Assembly: GCA_030447275.1 (NCBI GenBank)
Contig: JAUJPF010000017.1
Span: 1 to 64,000, forward strand
Origin: Solirubrobacteraceae bacterium
GTDB lineage: Bacteria; Actinomycetota; Thermoleophilia; Solirubrobacterales; Solirubrobacteraceae
Direction: 5' to 3'
Length of the DNA: 64,000 nt
Part shown: piece by piece, positions 20,825 through 29,375 of the stretch
Layout of the letters: every line of letters begins with the position of its first letter
Position numbering within the stretch: position 1 is the first letter of the stretch
Program-made: the position numbers and the translations under genes
The notes under the pieces: model-generated
What the model was told of the DNA's origin: nothing
The model's database searches: none
Seen by the model: only the letters and a program-made list of their open reading frames with translations

Positions 20825-23266
20825 TCAGCGGCGGCGGGGGGCGCAGCCGCGGACGCTCAGCGTCCCGCGGCGGGTGCGGAAGGTCGCGCGCAGGACGCGG
20901 GTGCGGCGGGCGTACGTCCACGAGCGCCCGCGCTTCAACGGCCGGGCTCCGACGGTGACGCCGCAAGGCACGAACCGGCGGCGCAGCGTCGCGAGCGACG
21001 CCTGGAGACGGTAGGTGCGCCGCTGGGTCCCCTCGACGGTCAGGCGCCACCGGCGGCGGCCCTCGACCGACACGAGCCGCTCGCCGGCGTTGAACGCGCT
21101 CTCGCTGCGCCCGCGCGGGAAGGCGACGAGGTGCAGCCGGTCGCGGCGGTCGGCGAGGCGCACGACGCCGGAGGCGCCCGCGCCGTAGTCGGCGAGCGTG
21201 TCGACGTCGGGCGAGAGCAGCGGCAGGATCGTCCCCGCGCGGGCCAGGAGCGGCAGCTCGTCGAGCGGCGCGCGGACCTTCGCGTCGCGCCCGCCGCGGG
21301 CCAGCCACGCGCCTCGCAGCCGCAGCGCGCCCGTCTTCTCGTCGTACCGGAGCACCCGCCACAGGTCGACCCAGCGCCCCTCCGGCAGGTACAGCTCGCG
21401 CACCTTCGCGCCCGGCTCGAGCACCGGCGCGGCGAGCAGGTCCGGCCCGAAGAGGAACTCGTCCTCGCGGGCGACCGCCTTCGGGTCGTCGGGGTACGCG
21501 AGCGACAGGTGGGCCATGACCGGCATCCCCGTCTGCCCGTAGCGCGCCGTTGCCGCCGCGAGGTACGGGTGGAGCTGGGTGTGGAACCGGGCCCAGCGCT
21601 TCCAGTGGGGCAGGATCTCGCGCTCCCAGATCTGCGGGCGCTCCTTGGCGGGGACGGCGACGCCGCCGGCCTTCGTGCGCATAACCGTCGAGACGGCGCC
21701 GAACTGGATCCAGCGGATGAGCAGCTCGGGCGTCAGCCGGTTGTCGCCGAGCGCGAAGTAGCCGCCGACGTCCGAGCCCCAGGTCGAGATGCCGCTCAGG
21801 CCCATCCCGAGCGCGTTCATCACCGCCGACTCCAGCCCGTCGAAGCCCCAGCTCGTCGTCGGGTCGCCGCCCCAGACGATCGGCGCGTACGGGTGGACGC
21901 CGGTCCAGCCGCTGCGCACGAACCGAGCCAGCGGGCGCGGCGCGCGGTCGGCGAAGCTCTGGCCGGCGCGGTGGTAGCCGACCGGGTACGCGTTGTGGTG
22001 CTGGGCGCCGGTGGTCCCGTCGGCGGCGTGGCCGTCGGGCGGCATCGACTCGCCGAAGTCCTCCATCCAGCCGTCGTGGCCGTCCTCCACCGCCTCGCCG
22101 AGCAGCAGGTCGTACAGCTCCTGCGCGCGCGGCGCGGTGAAGTCGATGAGCGCCATCGGCCGCGTCGGCGGCTGCGACTCACCGATGTACGCCGGGTAGA
22201 CGTAGGGCTGGCCGGCGGCGTTGCGGATGAGCGCGTCGCGCTCGCGCGCCGCCTCGAAGCCGGCCGTGTACGACTGGCAGATCTTCTCCTGGAAGTAGGT
22301 CAGCGTCGCCAGGCCGCGCGAGTGGAAGTACGCGGTGCGGTCGCGCTCGTGCCGGCGGCGGTCGGCGTGCTGGCCGCACGGCAGGTAGCGCATGTGCGTC
22401 TCGGCGGCGGAGACGGGGGCGTCGGCGTCCTGGAGCAGCTTCAGGTAGTCGCGCTCCTCGGGCACCTCGTTGGGCTGGCCGGTCTGGAACCACGGGCCGA
22501 AGAACCACGGCGCGGCCGGCTGCGGCTGGCGGCCGATCCGCTCGGTGAGCCGGCGCACGACGTCGGCCGGTCGCGGGCCGGCGAAGACGCGCAGGCGCAG
22601 CGTTGCCGCGTCGGCCTCGACGCTCCACGCGTCGGGCCGCTGGTTGGCGAGCTGGAAGCGGCTCGTCTCCGTGTTGTCGAGCAGGACGCCGAAGCCGCGG
22701 GTGGAGAGCAGCCAGGGCATCGGGAAGTACGTCGCGTCGTCGCGGTGGCGGATGCTCCAGGGCGGGACGAACGCGGTGATGATCTGGCGCTCGCCCTGCT
22801 GGTAGGCGCCCTCGCCGACGTAGCTCTCGACCTCGGTGCCCCGCAGGTCGACGCCGTTCGAGCGCTCGCCGAAGCCAAGGTGCCGCTCGCCGTCGGGCGC
22901 CTCGAAGCCGGCGCGCATCGCATTCGCGCCGGGCGGCGCGACGGCCTCGACGGCGATGACGCCCTCGGCGTCTGGCGCGATCCGCAGCGCGATCGTGCGC
23001 CCCAGCGGGTCGCTCGTCTGGAGCGTCGCGGTCAGCGCCTGGCCGTCGCGGGCGACCTCCGTGGCGCGCGTCGCGCCGTGCCAGGCGCCGGTAGCGTCGC
23101 GGAACGCGAGCGGCAGGTCGCCGTGCCCCGCGAGCGGTCCGAACGTCATGCGGGCGGTCGCGGGGTCGAGCGCGGCGGAGAGCGAGCCCGCGTCGACGCG
23201 CTCCTGCGCCGCCGCCGGCGCCGCGGCGGCGAGGAGGACGAGCAGCGAGACCGCGAACGCCTTCAC
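20825..23266 (-). CDS. Secreted glycoside hydrolase family 31 enzyme
   Basis: Intact, 813 aa, GTG start. A signal peptide (MKAFAVSLLVLLAAAAPAAA, cut near AQE) sends it out of the cell. A GH31 N-terminal beta domain is followed by the catalytic barrel with the nucleophile Asp403 in DGWMEDFGES and the likely acid/base Asp468 in IVWGGDPTTSW; GISTWGSDVGGY is the next conserved loop. C-terminal beta domains include an Arg-rich tail. GH31 enzymes act on alpha-glycosides (alpha-glucosidase, xylosidase and others). The sulfoquinovosidase-type Q-x-W/R signature before the nucleophile was not seen, so specificity is open. It sits between pth and mfd, an insertion into the conserved order, 10 bases from pth. 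Confidence 0.88.
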   Translation of the reverse strand: MKAFAVSLLVLLAAAAPAAAQERVDAGSLSAALDPATARMTFGPLAGHGDLPLAFRDATGAWHGATRATEVARDGQALTATLQTSDPLGRTIALRIAPDAEGVIAVEAVAPPGANAMRAGFEAPDGERHLGFGERSNGVDLRGTEVESYVGEGAYQQGERQIITAFVPPWSIRHRDDATYFPMPWLLSTRGFGVLLDNTETSRFQLANQRPDAWSVEADAATLRLRVFAGPRPADVVRRLTERIGRQPQPAAPWFFGPWFQTGQPNEVPEERDYLKLLQDADAPVSAAETHMRYLPCGQHADRRRHERDRTAYFHSRGLATLTYFQEKICQSYTAGFEAARERDALIRNAAGQPYVYPAYIGESQPPTRPMALIDFTAPRAQELYDLLLGEAVEDGHDGWMEDFGESMPPDGHAADGTTGAQHHNAYPVGYHRAGQSFADRAPRPLARFVRSGWTGVHPYAPIVWGGDPTTSWGFDGLESAVMNALGMGLSGISTWGSDVGGYFALGDNRLTPELLIRWIQFGAVSTVMRTKAGGVAVPAKERPQIWEREILPHWKRWARFHTQLHPYLAAATARYGQTGMPVMAHLSLAYPDDPKAVAREDEFLFGPDLLAAPVLEPGAKVRELYLPEGRWVDLWRVLRYDEKTGALRLRGAWLARGGRDAKVRAPLDELPLLARAGTILPLLSPDVDTLADYGAGASGVVRLADRRDRLHLVAFPRGRSESAFNAGERLVSVEGRRRWRLTVEGTQRRTYRLQASLATLRRRFVPCGVTVGARPLKRGRSWTYARRTRVLRATFRTRRGTLSVRGCAPRRR

Positions 23267-23276
23267 GCGACGCAGG

Positions 23277-23858
23277 TTAGACCTCCCCGCCGAGCACGAT
23301 GCGCTCCGCCGCGTCGGCGGCGACGGCGACGAGGTCGCGCACCTCCCCCGCGGGCTGCCTCCACTTGCCGAGCACGTGCGCGGAGACGATCTCCGGGTCG
23401 GTCGAGCCGGGGCGGCCGACGCCGATGCGCACCCGCACGAACCCGGGGTCGCCGAGCTCGCGCTTCAGCGACTTCAACCCGTTGTGGCCGGCGAGGCCGC
23501 CGCCGACGCGGGTGCGGATGTCGCCGAACGGCAGGTCGATCTCGTCGTGGAGGACGAGCACGCGGTCGAGCGCCTCGACGCGGTACGCGCCGCGGGCGGG
23601 GCCGACCGAGCGGCCGGCCTCGTTCATGTACGTCTGCGGCAGCAGGACGGCGACGCGCGGGCCGCCAGGACCCGTTCGGCCTTCGGTGACGAGCCCGTTG
23701 AACTTCTTCTTCGCGGTCGGGAGGTCCCAGCGGCGCGCGAGCGCGTCCGCCACCTCGAAGCCGACGTTGTGCGGCGTGCCGGCGTACCGCGTGCCGGGAT
23801 TCCCCAGGCCCACGACGAGCCAGTCGACGGGCGCCGACGAGTGGCGCCGGAGGCGCAC
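23277..23858 (-). CDS. pth: Peptidyl-tRNA hydrolase
   Basis: Intact, 193 aa, GTG start. Pth releases tRNA from peptidyl-tRNA that dropped off the ribosome. Motifs: LVVGLGNPGTRYAGTPHNVGF (contains the substrate Asn and the catalytic His of HNVGF), LLPQTYMNEAG, LVLHDEIDLPFGDIR (catalytic Asp region) and GGGLAGHNGLKSL. The length is typical. Starts 3 bases after the rplY stop, so the two are co-transcribed, as is common in bacteria. Confidence 0.96.
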   Translation of the reverse strand: MRLRRHSSAPVDWLVVGLGNPGTRYAGTPHNVGFEVADALARRWDLPTAKKKFNGLVTEGRTGPGGPRVAVLLPQTYMNEAGRSVGPARGAYRVEALDRVLVLHDEIDLPFGDIRTRVGGGLAGHNGLKSLKRELGDPGFVRVRIGVGRPGSTDPEIVSAHVLGKWRQPAGEVRDLVAVAADAAERIVLGGEV

Positions 23859-23861
23859 CGC

Positions 23862-24566
23862 CTACTCGCTGGTGGTGTCGGGCTGGTCGCCGTCGCCGGC
23901 GCCGCCCGTCTCCGGCTGGCCCGAGGCGTCGGCGCCCTCGGCCGCGAGAGCCTCGCCCTCGCCCTCGCCGACGACCTCGGTGTCGCCCTCCTCGGGCTCC
24001 TCGACCTCGAGGCGCGGGAGCGAGATCGACGCGACGACGAGCTCGCCGTCGTCGACGATCGTGACGCCCTCGGGCGCCGTCAGGTCCGAGACGTGGACCG
24101 ACTCGTTGAGCGCGAGCGCCGTCACGTCGTGGGTCACGGACTCGGGGATGTCGCCCGGCAGCGCCTCGATCGTCAGCTCGCGCAGCTGCTGCTCGAGCAC
24201 GCCGCCCTCGCTGGCGCCCGCGGCCTCCTCGACCCCGGTCAGCTCGAGCACGACCGTCGCCTGGATCGCGACGTCCATGCGCACGCGCAGGAAGTCGACG
24301 TGCCAGGTGTCGCCGCGGACCGGATCCCACTGCGAGTCCTTCAGCACGGCGTTCGTCGTCTGGCCGTCGAGCGACAGCTCGAGCACGGCGCCGGACGCGT
24401 GCAGCGCGTGGCGCAGCTCGCGGGCATCGACGCTGATCGGCAGCGGGTCGGCGCCGCCGCCGTAGATCACCGCGGGGACCCGCCCGGCGCGGCGCATCCG
24501 CCGGTTCGCGCGGGAGCCCTCGATGTCGCGCTTGGCGACGTTCAGCGTGGTCGTCTCGTTGGCCAT
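23862..24566 (-). CDS. rplY: 50S ribosomal protein L25 (CTC/TL5 form)
   Basis: Intact, 234 aa, ATG start. The N-domain binds 5S rRNA (SRANRRMRRAGRVPAVIYGGG, KDSQWDPVRGDTWHVDFL). The second, TL5-like beta domain (LTIEALPGDIPESV, ALNESVHVSDL, PEGVTIVDDGELVVAS) marks the long general-stress form CTC. It ends in a very acidic, low-complexity tail rich in Glu, Gly and Asp. Followed by pth; preceded by the GH2 gene on the same strand, about 36 bases away. Confidence 0.96.
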   Translation of the reverse strand: MANETTTLNVAKRDIEGSRANRRMRRAGRVPAVIYGGGADPLPISVDARELRHALHASGAVLELSLDGQTTNAVLKDSQWDPVRGDTWHVDFLRVRMDVAIQATVVLELTGVEEAAGASEGGVLEQQLRELTIEALPGDIPESVTHDVTALALNESVHVSDLTAPEGVTIVDDGELVVASISLPRLEVEEPEEGDTEVVGEGEGEALAAEGADASGQPETGGAGDGDQPDTTSE

Positions 24567-24601
24567 GACGGCGGACGAGGATAGCGCCGGCCGGCGCGCC
24601 G

Positions 24602-26470
24602 CTACTGCCCGGGGTACTGGTTCGTGCCGGTGAAGTGCCGCTGGAGGTCGGTGTACGCCGGCTTGCGGGTGCCGTCGAAGGCGACGACGCCCTTCTGATG
24701 GATCGGCGGCTGCGGCCGCGGGTTGCCGCCCTCCCACTCCGGGCGCACGCGGAACTCCTTCAGCGCCCAGTAGAGCGAGCCGCTCAGCCACGGCTTCGTC
24801 GCGTAGACGTCGTAGTGGTAGTTGATGTAGTCCTGCTGGAACTGGAACGTGCCCTTCTCCTCGACGGGCCCGTTCCGGTTGGCCTCGGCGCCGGTCTCGG
24901 TGACCATGATCGCGTGGTTCGGGTAGCAGGCGCGCACGCTGTCGAGGTAGTCCGACAGGTACGTGCGGTCGGCGAGCTGCCCGCCCGGCCCCGGGTACCA
25001 GCCGAAGTAGTCGTTGATGCCGATGATGTCGAGCGGCGCGTACTCGGTGTGGCAGCCCGCGGTCGGGTAGCCGGCCACGGCGTACCCGATCGCCCGCGTC
25101 GGGTCGAGCGAGCGAGCGATGTCGGCGGCGCGCCGCAGGTAGTCGCCCTGGACCGGCCCGGGCTTCGACGACAGCTCGTTGCCGACCGACCAGATCACGA
25201 TCGACGGGTGGGTGCCGTTGGCGAGCACGTTGTCGCGCAGCTCGTTGGCCGCCACCTTGCGGACGACGACGTTCTTGATCTTGTCGGTCTTCATCGCGTA
25301 CATCGGGATCTCGCTCCAGATGAGCATCCCCAGCTCGTCGGCGCGCTCGTGGAAGTACGGATGCAGCGGATAGTGCGCGCGCAGCATCGTCGCGCCGAGG
25401 TCGCGCGCGTCCTTGATGAGCGCGTCGCGCATCTCGTTGTCGAGGGCGAAGCCGGCGCTGCGCTCGTCCTCGTGCATGCCGACGCCCTGGATGTTCACGG
25501 GCAGGCCGTTCAGCGTCAGCCGCCCGTTGATGCGCTTGAACGACCGGATGCCGCTGCGCGCGCGGTAGCCGCCGACGCTGCGTCCGCCGGCGGTGACGTT
25601 GAACGAGGTGCTGTAGAGCGAGGGGCGCCTGGGCGACCACAGGCGCGGCCCGCCGACGCGGATCGAGTCCGTGAGCCTGACCGAGCGCCCGGGCTGGACG
25701 CGCTGCGAGCCGAGGCGGAAGCGCTGGCCGCCGAAGCGCCCGCTCACGCCGATCGACTGCGTCCGGTTCGAGATGTTGCGCACCGTCACGCGCGCGGTGA
25801 CGGTGGCGGCGCAGGTGCGGCACGGCAGCTCGGGGAGGACCTGGACGGTCTCGATCGCGGCGCGCTCGACCTTGCGCAGGTAGACCTCGCGGAGGATGCC
25901 GCCGTAGTTCCACCAGCCGCCGGTGGGGATCGCGGTCCGGCTGAGGCCCGCGGGCGGCAGGTCGAAGCTGCGCCGGACGTTGTCGACGCGGACGACGAGG
26001 CGGTTGGTGCCGCCGCGGCGCAGCGCGCGCGCGGGGATCCGCAGCTCGAACGGGAGGTAGGCGCCGCGGTTCGTGCCGATCGGCCTGCCGTTGAGCCAGG
26101 CGCGGGTGCGGTAGTTGACCGACTCGAAGCGGAGGATCCAGTCGTAGCGGCGCGACGAGGAGGGCAGGCGGAAGTCCTTGCGGTACCAGCCGATCGTGCC
26201 CTTCATCGACTCGGGCGTCTGGTCGGTCGCGTTCCACGCGTTCGGGACCGCGGTCTGCGACCAGCCGTCGGTGCTCGTCTGGCTCATGAAGCGCTCGCTC
26301 AGCCCGCGGTTGCCCGGGTCGAGGCGGAAGAGCCAGTCGCCGTCCATCAGGTACCGGTTGGTGTGCCCGTCGCGGTAGAGCACGCGCTCGGACGGCGTGT
26401 CCTGCGCCGCCGCGGTGGCGGCGGGCGCGAGGAGCGCGAGGAGGAGCAGGGGGACGAGCTTCTTGGTCAT
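24602..26470 (-). CDS. Secreted glycoside hydrolase family 2 enzyme (beta-galactosidase/glucuronidase-like)
   Basis: Intact, 622 aa from ATG 26470 (MTKKLVPLLLLALL); the ORF track start 21 bases upstream would only lengthen the signal peptide. The signal peptide cuts near ATAAAQD. Domains: jelly-roll sugar-binding (DWLFRLDPGNRG, WYRKDFRLP, NYRTRAWLNGRPIG), an Ig-like middle domain, and a TIM barrel starting about residue 310 (IQGVGMHEDERSAGFA). The acid/base is Glu432 in IWSVGNELS and the probable nucleophile is Glu525 in VTETGAEAN. GH2 enzymes remove beta-linked galactose, glucuronate or mannose. With GH31 close by, this suggests use of external plant or microbial polysaccharide. Confidence 0.9.
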   Translation of the reverse strand: MTKKLVPLLLLALLAPAATAAAQDTPSERVLYRDGHTNRYLMDGDWLFRLDPGNRGLSERFMSQTSTDGWSQTAVPNAWNATDQTPESMKGTIGWYRKDFRLPSSSRRYDWILRFESVNYRTRAWLNGRPIGTNRGAYLPFELRIPARALRRGGTNRLVVRVDNVRRSFDLPPAGLSRTAIPTGGWWNYGGILREVYLRKVERAAIETVQVLPELPCRTCAATVTARVTVRNISNRTQSIGVSGRFGGQRFRLGSQRVQPGRSVRLTDSIRVGGPRLWSPRRPSLYSTSFNVTAGGRSVGGYRARSGIRSFKRINGRLTLNGLPVNIQGVGMHEDERSAGFALDNEMRDALIKDARDLGATMLRAHYPLHPYFHERADELGMLIWSEIPMYAMKTDKIKNVVVRKVAANELRDNVLANGTHPSIVIWSVGNELSSKPGPVQGDYLRRAADIARSLDPTRAIGYAVAGYPTAGCHTEYAPLDIIGINDYFGWYPGPGGQLADRTYLSDYLDSVRACYPNHAIMVTETGAEANRNGPVEEKGTFQFQQDYINYHYDVYATKPWLSGSLYWALKEFRVRPEWEGGNPRPQPPIHQKGVVAFDGTRKPAYTDLQRHFTGTNQYPGQ

Positions 26471-26503
26471 CGGCACGGGGGCAAGCAACACGCGCCCTCA
26501 CCG

Positions 26504-26941
26504 TCAGTTGCGGCAGGACGCTTCGCGTCCGATCGGCGCGCTGAGGCGGAGCAGGGTAACGGTCGGCCCGGTCAGCGGCGTCCCCTCGCGCCGAACGTCG
26601 ATGCACTGCACGGTCGGGAGGTCCTCGCCGAGGAACCACACGACGCGCGTCGGCCCGGCCTCGTCGCCGAGCGCGCGCGACGTCTTCGAGTCGTAGCGGG
26701 CGATCCGCAGCTCCGCGCCCGGCTTGTGGAGCTGGTCGGCCAGCCGCTCGAGCCGGTCGTAGCAGGAGGCGTAGCAGCGGTCGATCTCGCGGGCCATCGC
26801 GTCGACGTCGCCGCGGCCCTGCGCCTCGAGCAGCCGCTCCACCTTCCCGCGCTCGACGCCGTCGGTCGACAGCCAGCGGGCGACGAGGAAGCTCGCGGCC
26901 GCGAAGGCGACGATCGCGGCGAGCGCCGCCGAGCGCCTCAC
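26504..26941 (-). CDS. Hypothetical exported or membrane-anchored protein, 145 aa
   Basis: Starts at GTG 26941, overlapping the stop of the preceding gene (GTGA), so the pair is translationally coupled. One N-terminal hydrophobic helix (SAALAAIVAFAAASFLVARW) acts as signal or anchor; a helical acidic region with paired Cys (CYASC) and a beta-rich C-terminus ending in a Cys follow. This is consistent with a periplasm-side domain held by a disulfide. Family not recognised. Confidence 0.7.
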   Translation of the reverse strand: MRRSAALAAIVAFAAASFLVARWLSTDGVERGKVERLLEAQGRGDVDAMAREIDRCYASCYDRLERLADQLHKPGAELRIARYDSKTSRALGDEAGPTRVVWFLGEDLPTVQCIDVRREGTPLTGPTVTLLRLSAPIGREASCRN

Positions 26942-27651
26942 GCGTCGTCGTCGCCGCTCAGCTCGAGGAAGCGCTCGACCGAGGCCTCCTGCTGGTCGAG
27001 GCGGGCCGCCGTGCGGCGGGCGTGGTCGGCGGCGCGGTCGAGGAAGTCGTCGAGGCACGCCTCCGGGTCGTCGGCGAGCGGGTACACGCGCGCGACGTCC
27101 TGCTGGGCCAGCGCGATCCCCATCGGCGGGCGCCCCTCGGCGAGCGTGCGCGCGCCGCAGACCGGCATTGCCATGAGCCGGCGCTCGGGCGCCACGAGCG
27201 CGACGGGCATCAGCCGGTGCGCGGGGACCTGCACCCCGTGGAGGTCGATCGAGCGGTCGATCGCCACCGGGGTCTCGGCGACCTCCTCGAGCGGCTCGCG
27301 CCAGACGGCGAGGACGGTGTCGGCGGCGAGCAGCGCGTCGCGCAGCGCCCTGGCCTGCTTGGCGTAGAGCCCCTCGGCCTCGCGGCGGTCGCCCGCGTCG
27401 GCGAGGTCGAGGTCGCACGGGACGCGGAGGAGCGCGTCGGCGCCAACCGTGTTGCCCGCGCCGAGGGTGCCGTGCGCGACGTACGTCTGGATCGTGCCGA
27501 GGTCGCGGCGCCCGTGGAAGACGATCGTCAGAGCGTCGCACGTCGAGAGCGGCTGCACCCGCAGAGCGACGGACGCGGCCTCGGTGGCGTCGAGGAGCGC
27601 GCGGCGCAGAAGCTCCTCGGATTCGCGTCGGGTGTCCTCAGGACCACCCAT
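26938..27651 (-). CDS. Hypothetical protein, 237 aa
   Basis: I chose ATG 27651 (MGGPEDTRRESEELL); the ORF track extends 20 residues further to 27711, but that would overlap the start of the divergent DUF4235 gene. No signal peptide or membrane helix. Helical N-terminus, then alternating strands with TIVFHGRRDLGTIQTYVAHG and a long C-terminal helix (CLDDFLDRAADHARRTAARL). I do not recognise the fold. It is co-transcribed with the small exported protein downstream (4-base overlap). Confidence 0.7.
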   Translation of the reverse strand: MGGPEDTRRESEELLRRALLDATEAASVALRVQPLSTCDALTIVFHGRRDLGTIQTYVAHGTLGAGNTVGADALLRVPCDLDLADAGDRREAEGLYAKQARALRDALLAADTVLAVWREPLEEVAETPVAIDRSIDLHGVQVPAHRLMPVALVAPERRLMAMPVCGARTLAEGRPPMGIALAQQDVARVYPLADDPEACLDDFLDRAADHARRTAARLDQQEASVERFLELSGDDDA

Positions 27652-27709
27652 GCCGGAAGTATCGGCGGTGTTCCGGTCGGCTTGAGCCGGGGTAGGTTGC
27701 CGCCCAGCC

Positions 27710-27985
27710 ATGAAGCTCTTCTACAAGCTGTTCTCCATCCCACTCGGTCTCGCCGCCGGCCAGGTCGCCAAGAAGATCTTCGAGCAGATCTGGGGCATGA
27801 TCGACGACCGCGAGCCGCCCAAGGCGAACATCGAGGAGACGACGTTCCCGAAGGTGCTCGCCGCCGCCGCCGTGCAGGGCGTGACGTTCTACATGGTGCG
27901 CGCCGCGGTCCAGCGCGCCGGCGCGAAGGGGTTCGCGCATCTGACCGGCGTGTGGCCCGGCGACAAGCGCCCCGAGGTCGAGTAG
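27710..27985 (+). CDS. DUF4235 family membrane protein
   Basis: Intact, 91 aa. It matches the DUF4235 pattern I know from actinobacteria: an N-terminal MKLFYKLFSIPLGLAAG helix, KKIFEQIWGMIDD, a second hydrophobic helix (KVLAAAAVQGVTFYMVRAAV) and the ending GAKGFAHLTGVWPGD. Function is unknown; family members are small two-helix inner-membrane proteins. Its plus-strand gene stands alone between two minus-strand operons; the 58-base divergent gap at 27652-27709 must hold its promoter. Confidence 0.85.
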   Translation: MKLFYKLFSIPLGLAAGQVAKKIFEQIWGMIDDREPPKANIEETTFPKVLAAAAVQGVTFYMVRAAVQRAGAKGFAHLTGVWPGDKRPEVE

Positions 27986-27990
27986 CGGGG

Positions 27991-28293
27991 CTAGCCGCCG
28001 CCGCGCAGGACGAAGCCGCGCTCGGCCAGCTCGGAGAGCGCGTCCTCGAAGGCGGCGAAGTCGCGCGCCAGCAGGAGGTCGATCGGCGGGCGGCTGCCGG
28101 CGCGCAGCCAGCGCCGCAGGACCGCGCCGCCGGCGCGGTCCTCGGCCTCCTCGGTCAGCGTGAGGAGGATCCCGATCTCCGAGCGGTGGTCGAGGTCGTC
28201 GGTGATGACGCTGATCGGGTCGACGTCGAGCATCGTCATCAGCTCGTCGTCGCTGAGGCCGAGGCGCTGCATCAGCGTCGCCGCCCCGCTCAC
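27991..28293 (-). CDS. Small protein resembling Xre/MbcA/ParS-type antitoxins (DUF2384-like)
   Basis: 100 aa, GTG start at 28293 overlapping the stop of the upstream gene (GTGA), which implies coupled translation. The N-terminus LGLSDDELMTMLDVDPISVI resembles a short Xre-like helix pair. The C-terminal RRWLRAG followed by PPIDLLLARDFAAFEDALSEL resembles the toxin-binding motif of DUF2384 antitoxins (W-L ... P-hydrophobic-L-L). The similarity is by eye and moderate. If right, the upstream gene would be the partner, though it is not a RES-domain toxin. Confidence 0.55.
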   Translation of the reverse strand: MSGAATLMQRLGLSDDELMTMLDVDPISVITDDLDHRSEIGILLTLTEEAEDRAGGAVLRRWLRAGSRPPIDLLLARDFAAFEDALSELAERGFVLRGGG

Positions 28294-29309
28294 AGCAGCT
28301 CTTCCGCCGTCGTCAGGTACTGCTCGGCGCGCGCGGTCATGCGGACGAGGCCGTAGGCGTTCAGCACCGCGCGCTTGAGGTCGGGCTGCGGGCCGAGGCG
28401 GCGCATCAGCTCGGCGATCTCGTCGAGCGGCACCTCGATCAGCTCGCGCGGGCCCAGCTCGCGGACGACGACCGGCGCGGTGTCGGGCAGGCGGACGGCG
28501 TCGTCGCCCTGCCACGGGATCTCGTCCTCGCCGACGAGGACGACCTTCCCCTCGCGCGCGAGGTGGTAGATCGAGTTCGAGAGCGGGGCGCGGGCGACCG
28601 AGGTCAGCTTCTTGCCGCCCGCCGCCTTGTTGTAGACGGCGTAGGCGCGGCTCGCGAGGACCGGGCCCTCGGCCGCGACGATCTCGAGCATCGCCTCCAT
28701 GATCCGCGGCCGCGGGGCCGAGCGCGGGTCGCCCGGCGACTCGCCCTCCCACTCGCGGTACGGCTCGAGCGCGACGCGCACCGCGGCCGCGCCGCCCGGC
28801 GCGGCGGCGCCGGCGGGCTGCGCCGCCTTCCAGTCGTCCACGGGCCAGTCCGGGCGCTCGTCGTCGGTGAGCGTGAGGACGGGGAGGCCGGTGACCTCAT
28901 GGAGCAGGACGCGCTCGTCGAGCAGCACGCGGTCGGGGTCGTGCGGCCAGCCGGCGATGACGACGGCGGCGACCGCGAGGCCGGCGGCGCGCGCCGCCTC
29001 GGCGTAGAGCCGGGCCTGGCCGGTCAGCGACGGCTCGGCGCCGACGGTGACGACGACGGGGGCGCCGAGCTCGACCGCGAGGTCGCGGAGCGAGTAGCGC
29101 GGGGTGAGCGGCGCGACGGGGTTGCCGGCGAGGGCGACGATCTCGGCCGCCGAGGCGGCCTCGCGCAGCTCCGGCGGCGCGTGCTCGCGGCCGGCGTGGC
29201 GCGCGACGATCGCGGGGGTCGCGTCCCCGTCGTCGAGGACCCACGCGTCGGCGTCGATCGCCCGCGCGACCGCGGTGGCGTAGCGCCCGATGACGACGAG
29301 GTCGGTCAC
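28290..29309 (-). CDS. BioD-like domain fused to a DUF3320-like winged helix
   Basis: 339 aa, GTG start (MTDLVVIGRYATAVARAI). Residues about 75-160 resemble the second half of dethiobiotin synthetase: YSLRDLAVELGAPVVVTVGAE followed by LYAEAARAAGLAVAAVVIAGWP. No P-loop (GxxxxGKT) is present, so ATP-dependent BioD activity is unlikely. Residues about 215-330 resemble DUF3320, a winged-helix domain found at the end of some helicases: IMEAMLEIVAAEGPVLASRAY, LSNSIYHLAREGKVVLVGEDEIPW, and REL-x-IEVPLDEIAELM. It is translationally coupled to the antitoxin-like gene. Function unknown; the fusion is unusual. Confidence 0.6.
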   Translation of the reverse strand: MTDLVVIGRYATAVARAIDADAWVLDDGDATPAIVARHAGREHAPPELREAASAAEIVALAGNPVAPLTPRYSLRDLAVELGAPVVVTVGAEPSLTGQARLYAEAARAAGLAVAAVVIAGWPHDPDRVLLDERVLLHEVTGLPVLTLTDDERPDWPVDDWKAAQPAGAAAPGGAAAVRVALEPYREWEGESPGDPRSAPRPRIMEAMLEIVAAEGPVLASRAYAVYNKAAGGKKLTSVARAPLSNSIYHLAREGKVVLVGEDEIPWQGDDAVRLPDTAPVVVRELGPRELIEVPLDEIAELMRRLGPQPDLKRAVLNAYGLVRMTARAEQYLTTAEELL

Positions 29310-29375
29310 GAGGGCGGAGCGTACCTGCGCGCCAGCGCGCGGATTGGGCTGCTGGATCCGGGGAAGACGAACCCC

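Noticed and set aside
20825-23266. Sulfoquinovosidase
   Set aside because: The nucleophile region is similar, but I could not find the sulfonate-binding Q/R/W signature, so only GH31 is claimed.
21131-23689. 852-aa plus-strand ORF
   Set aside because: It lies antisense to the intact GH31 gene and has only Arg/Ala-rich low-complexity sequence typical of shadow frames in GC-rich DNA.
24635-27367. 910-aa plus-strand ORF
   Set aside because: Antisense to the GH2 gene, with no recognisable domain; a high-GC shadow.
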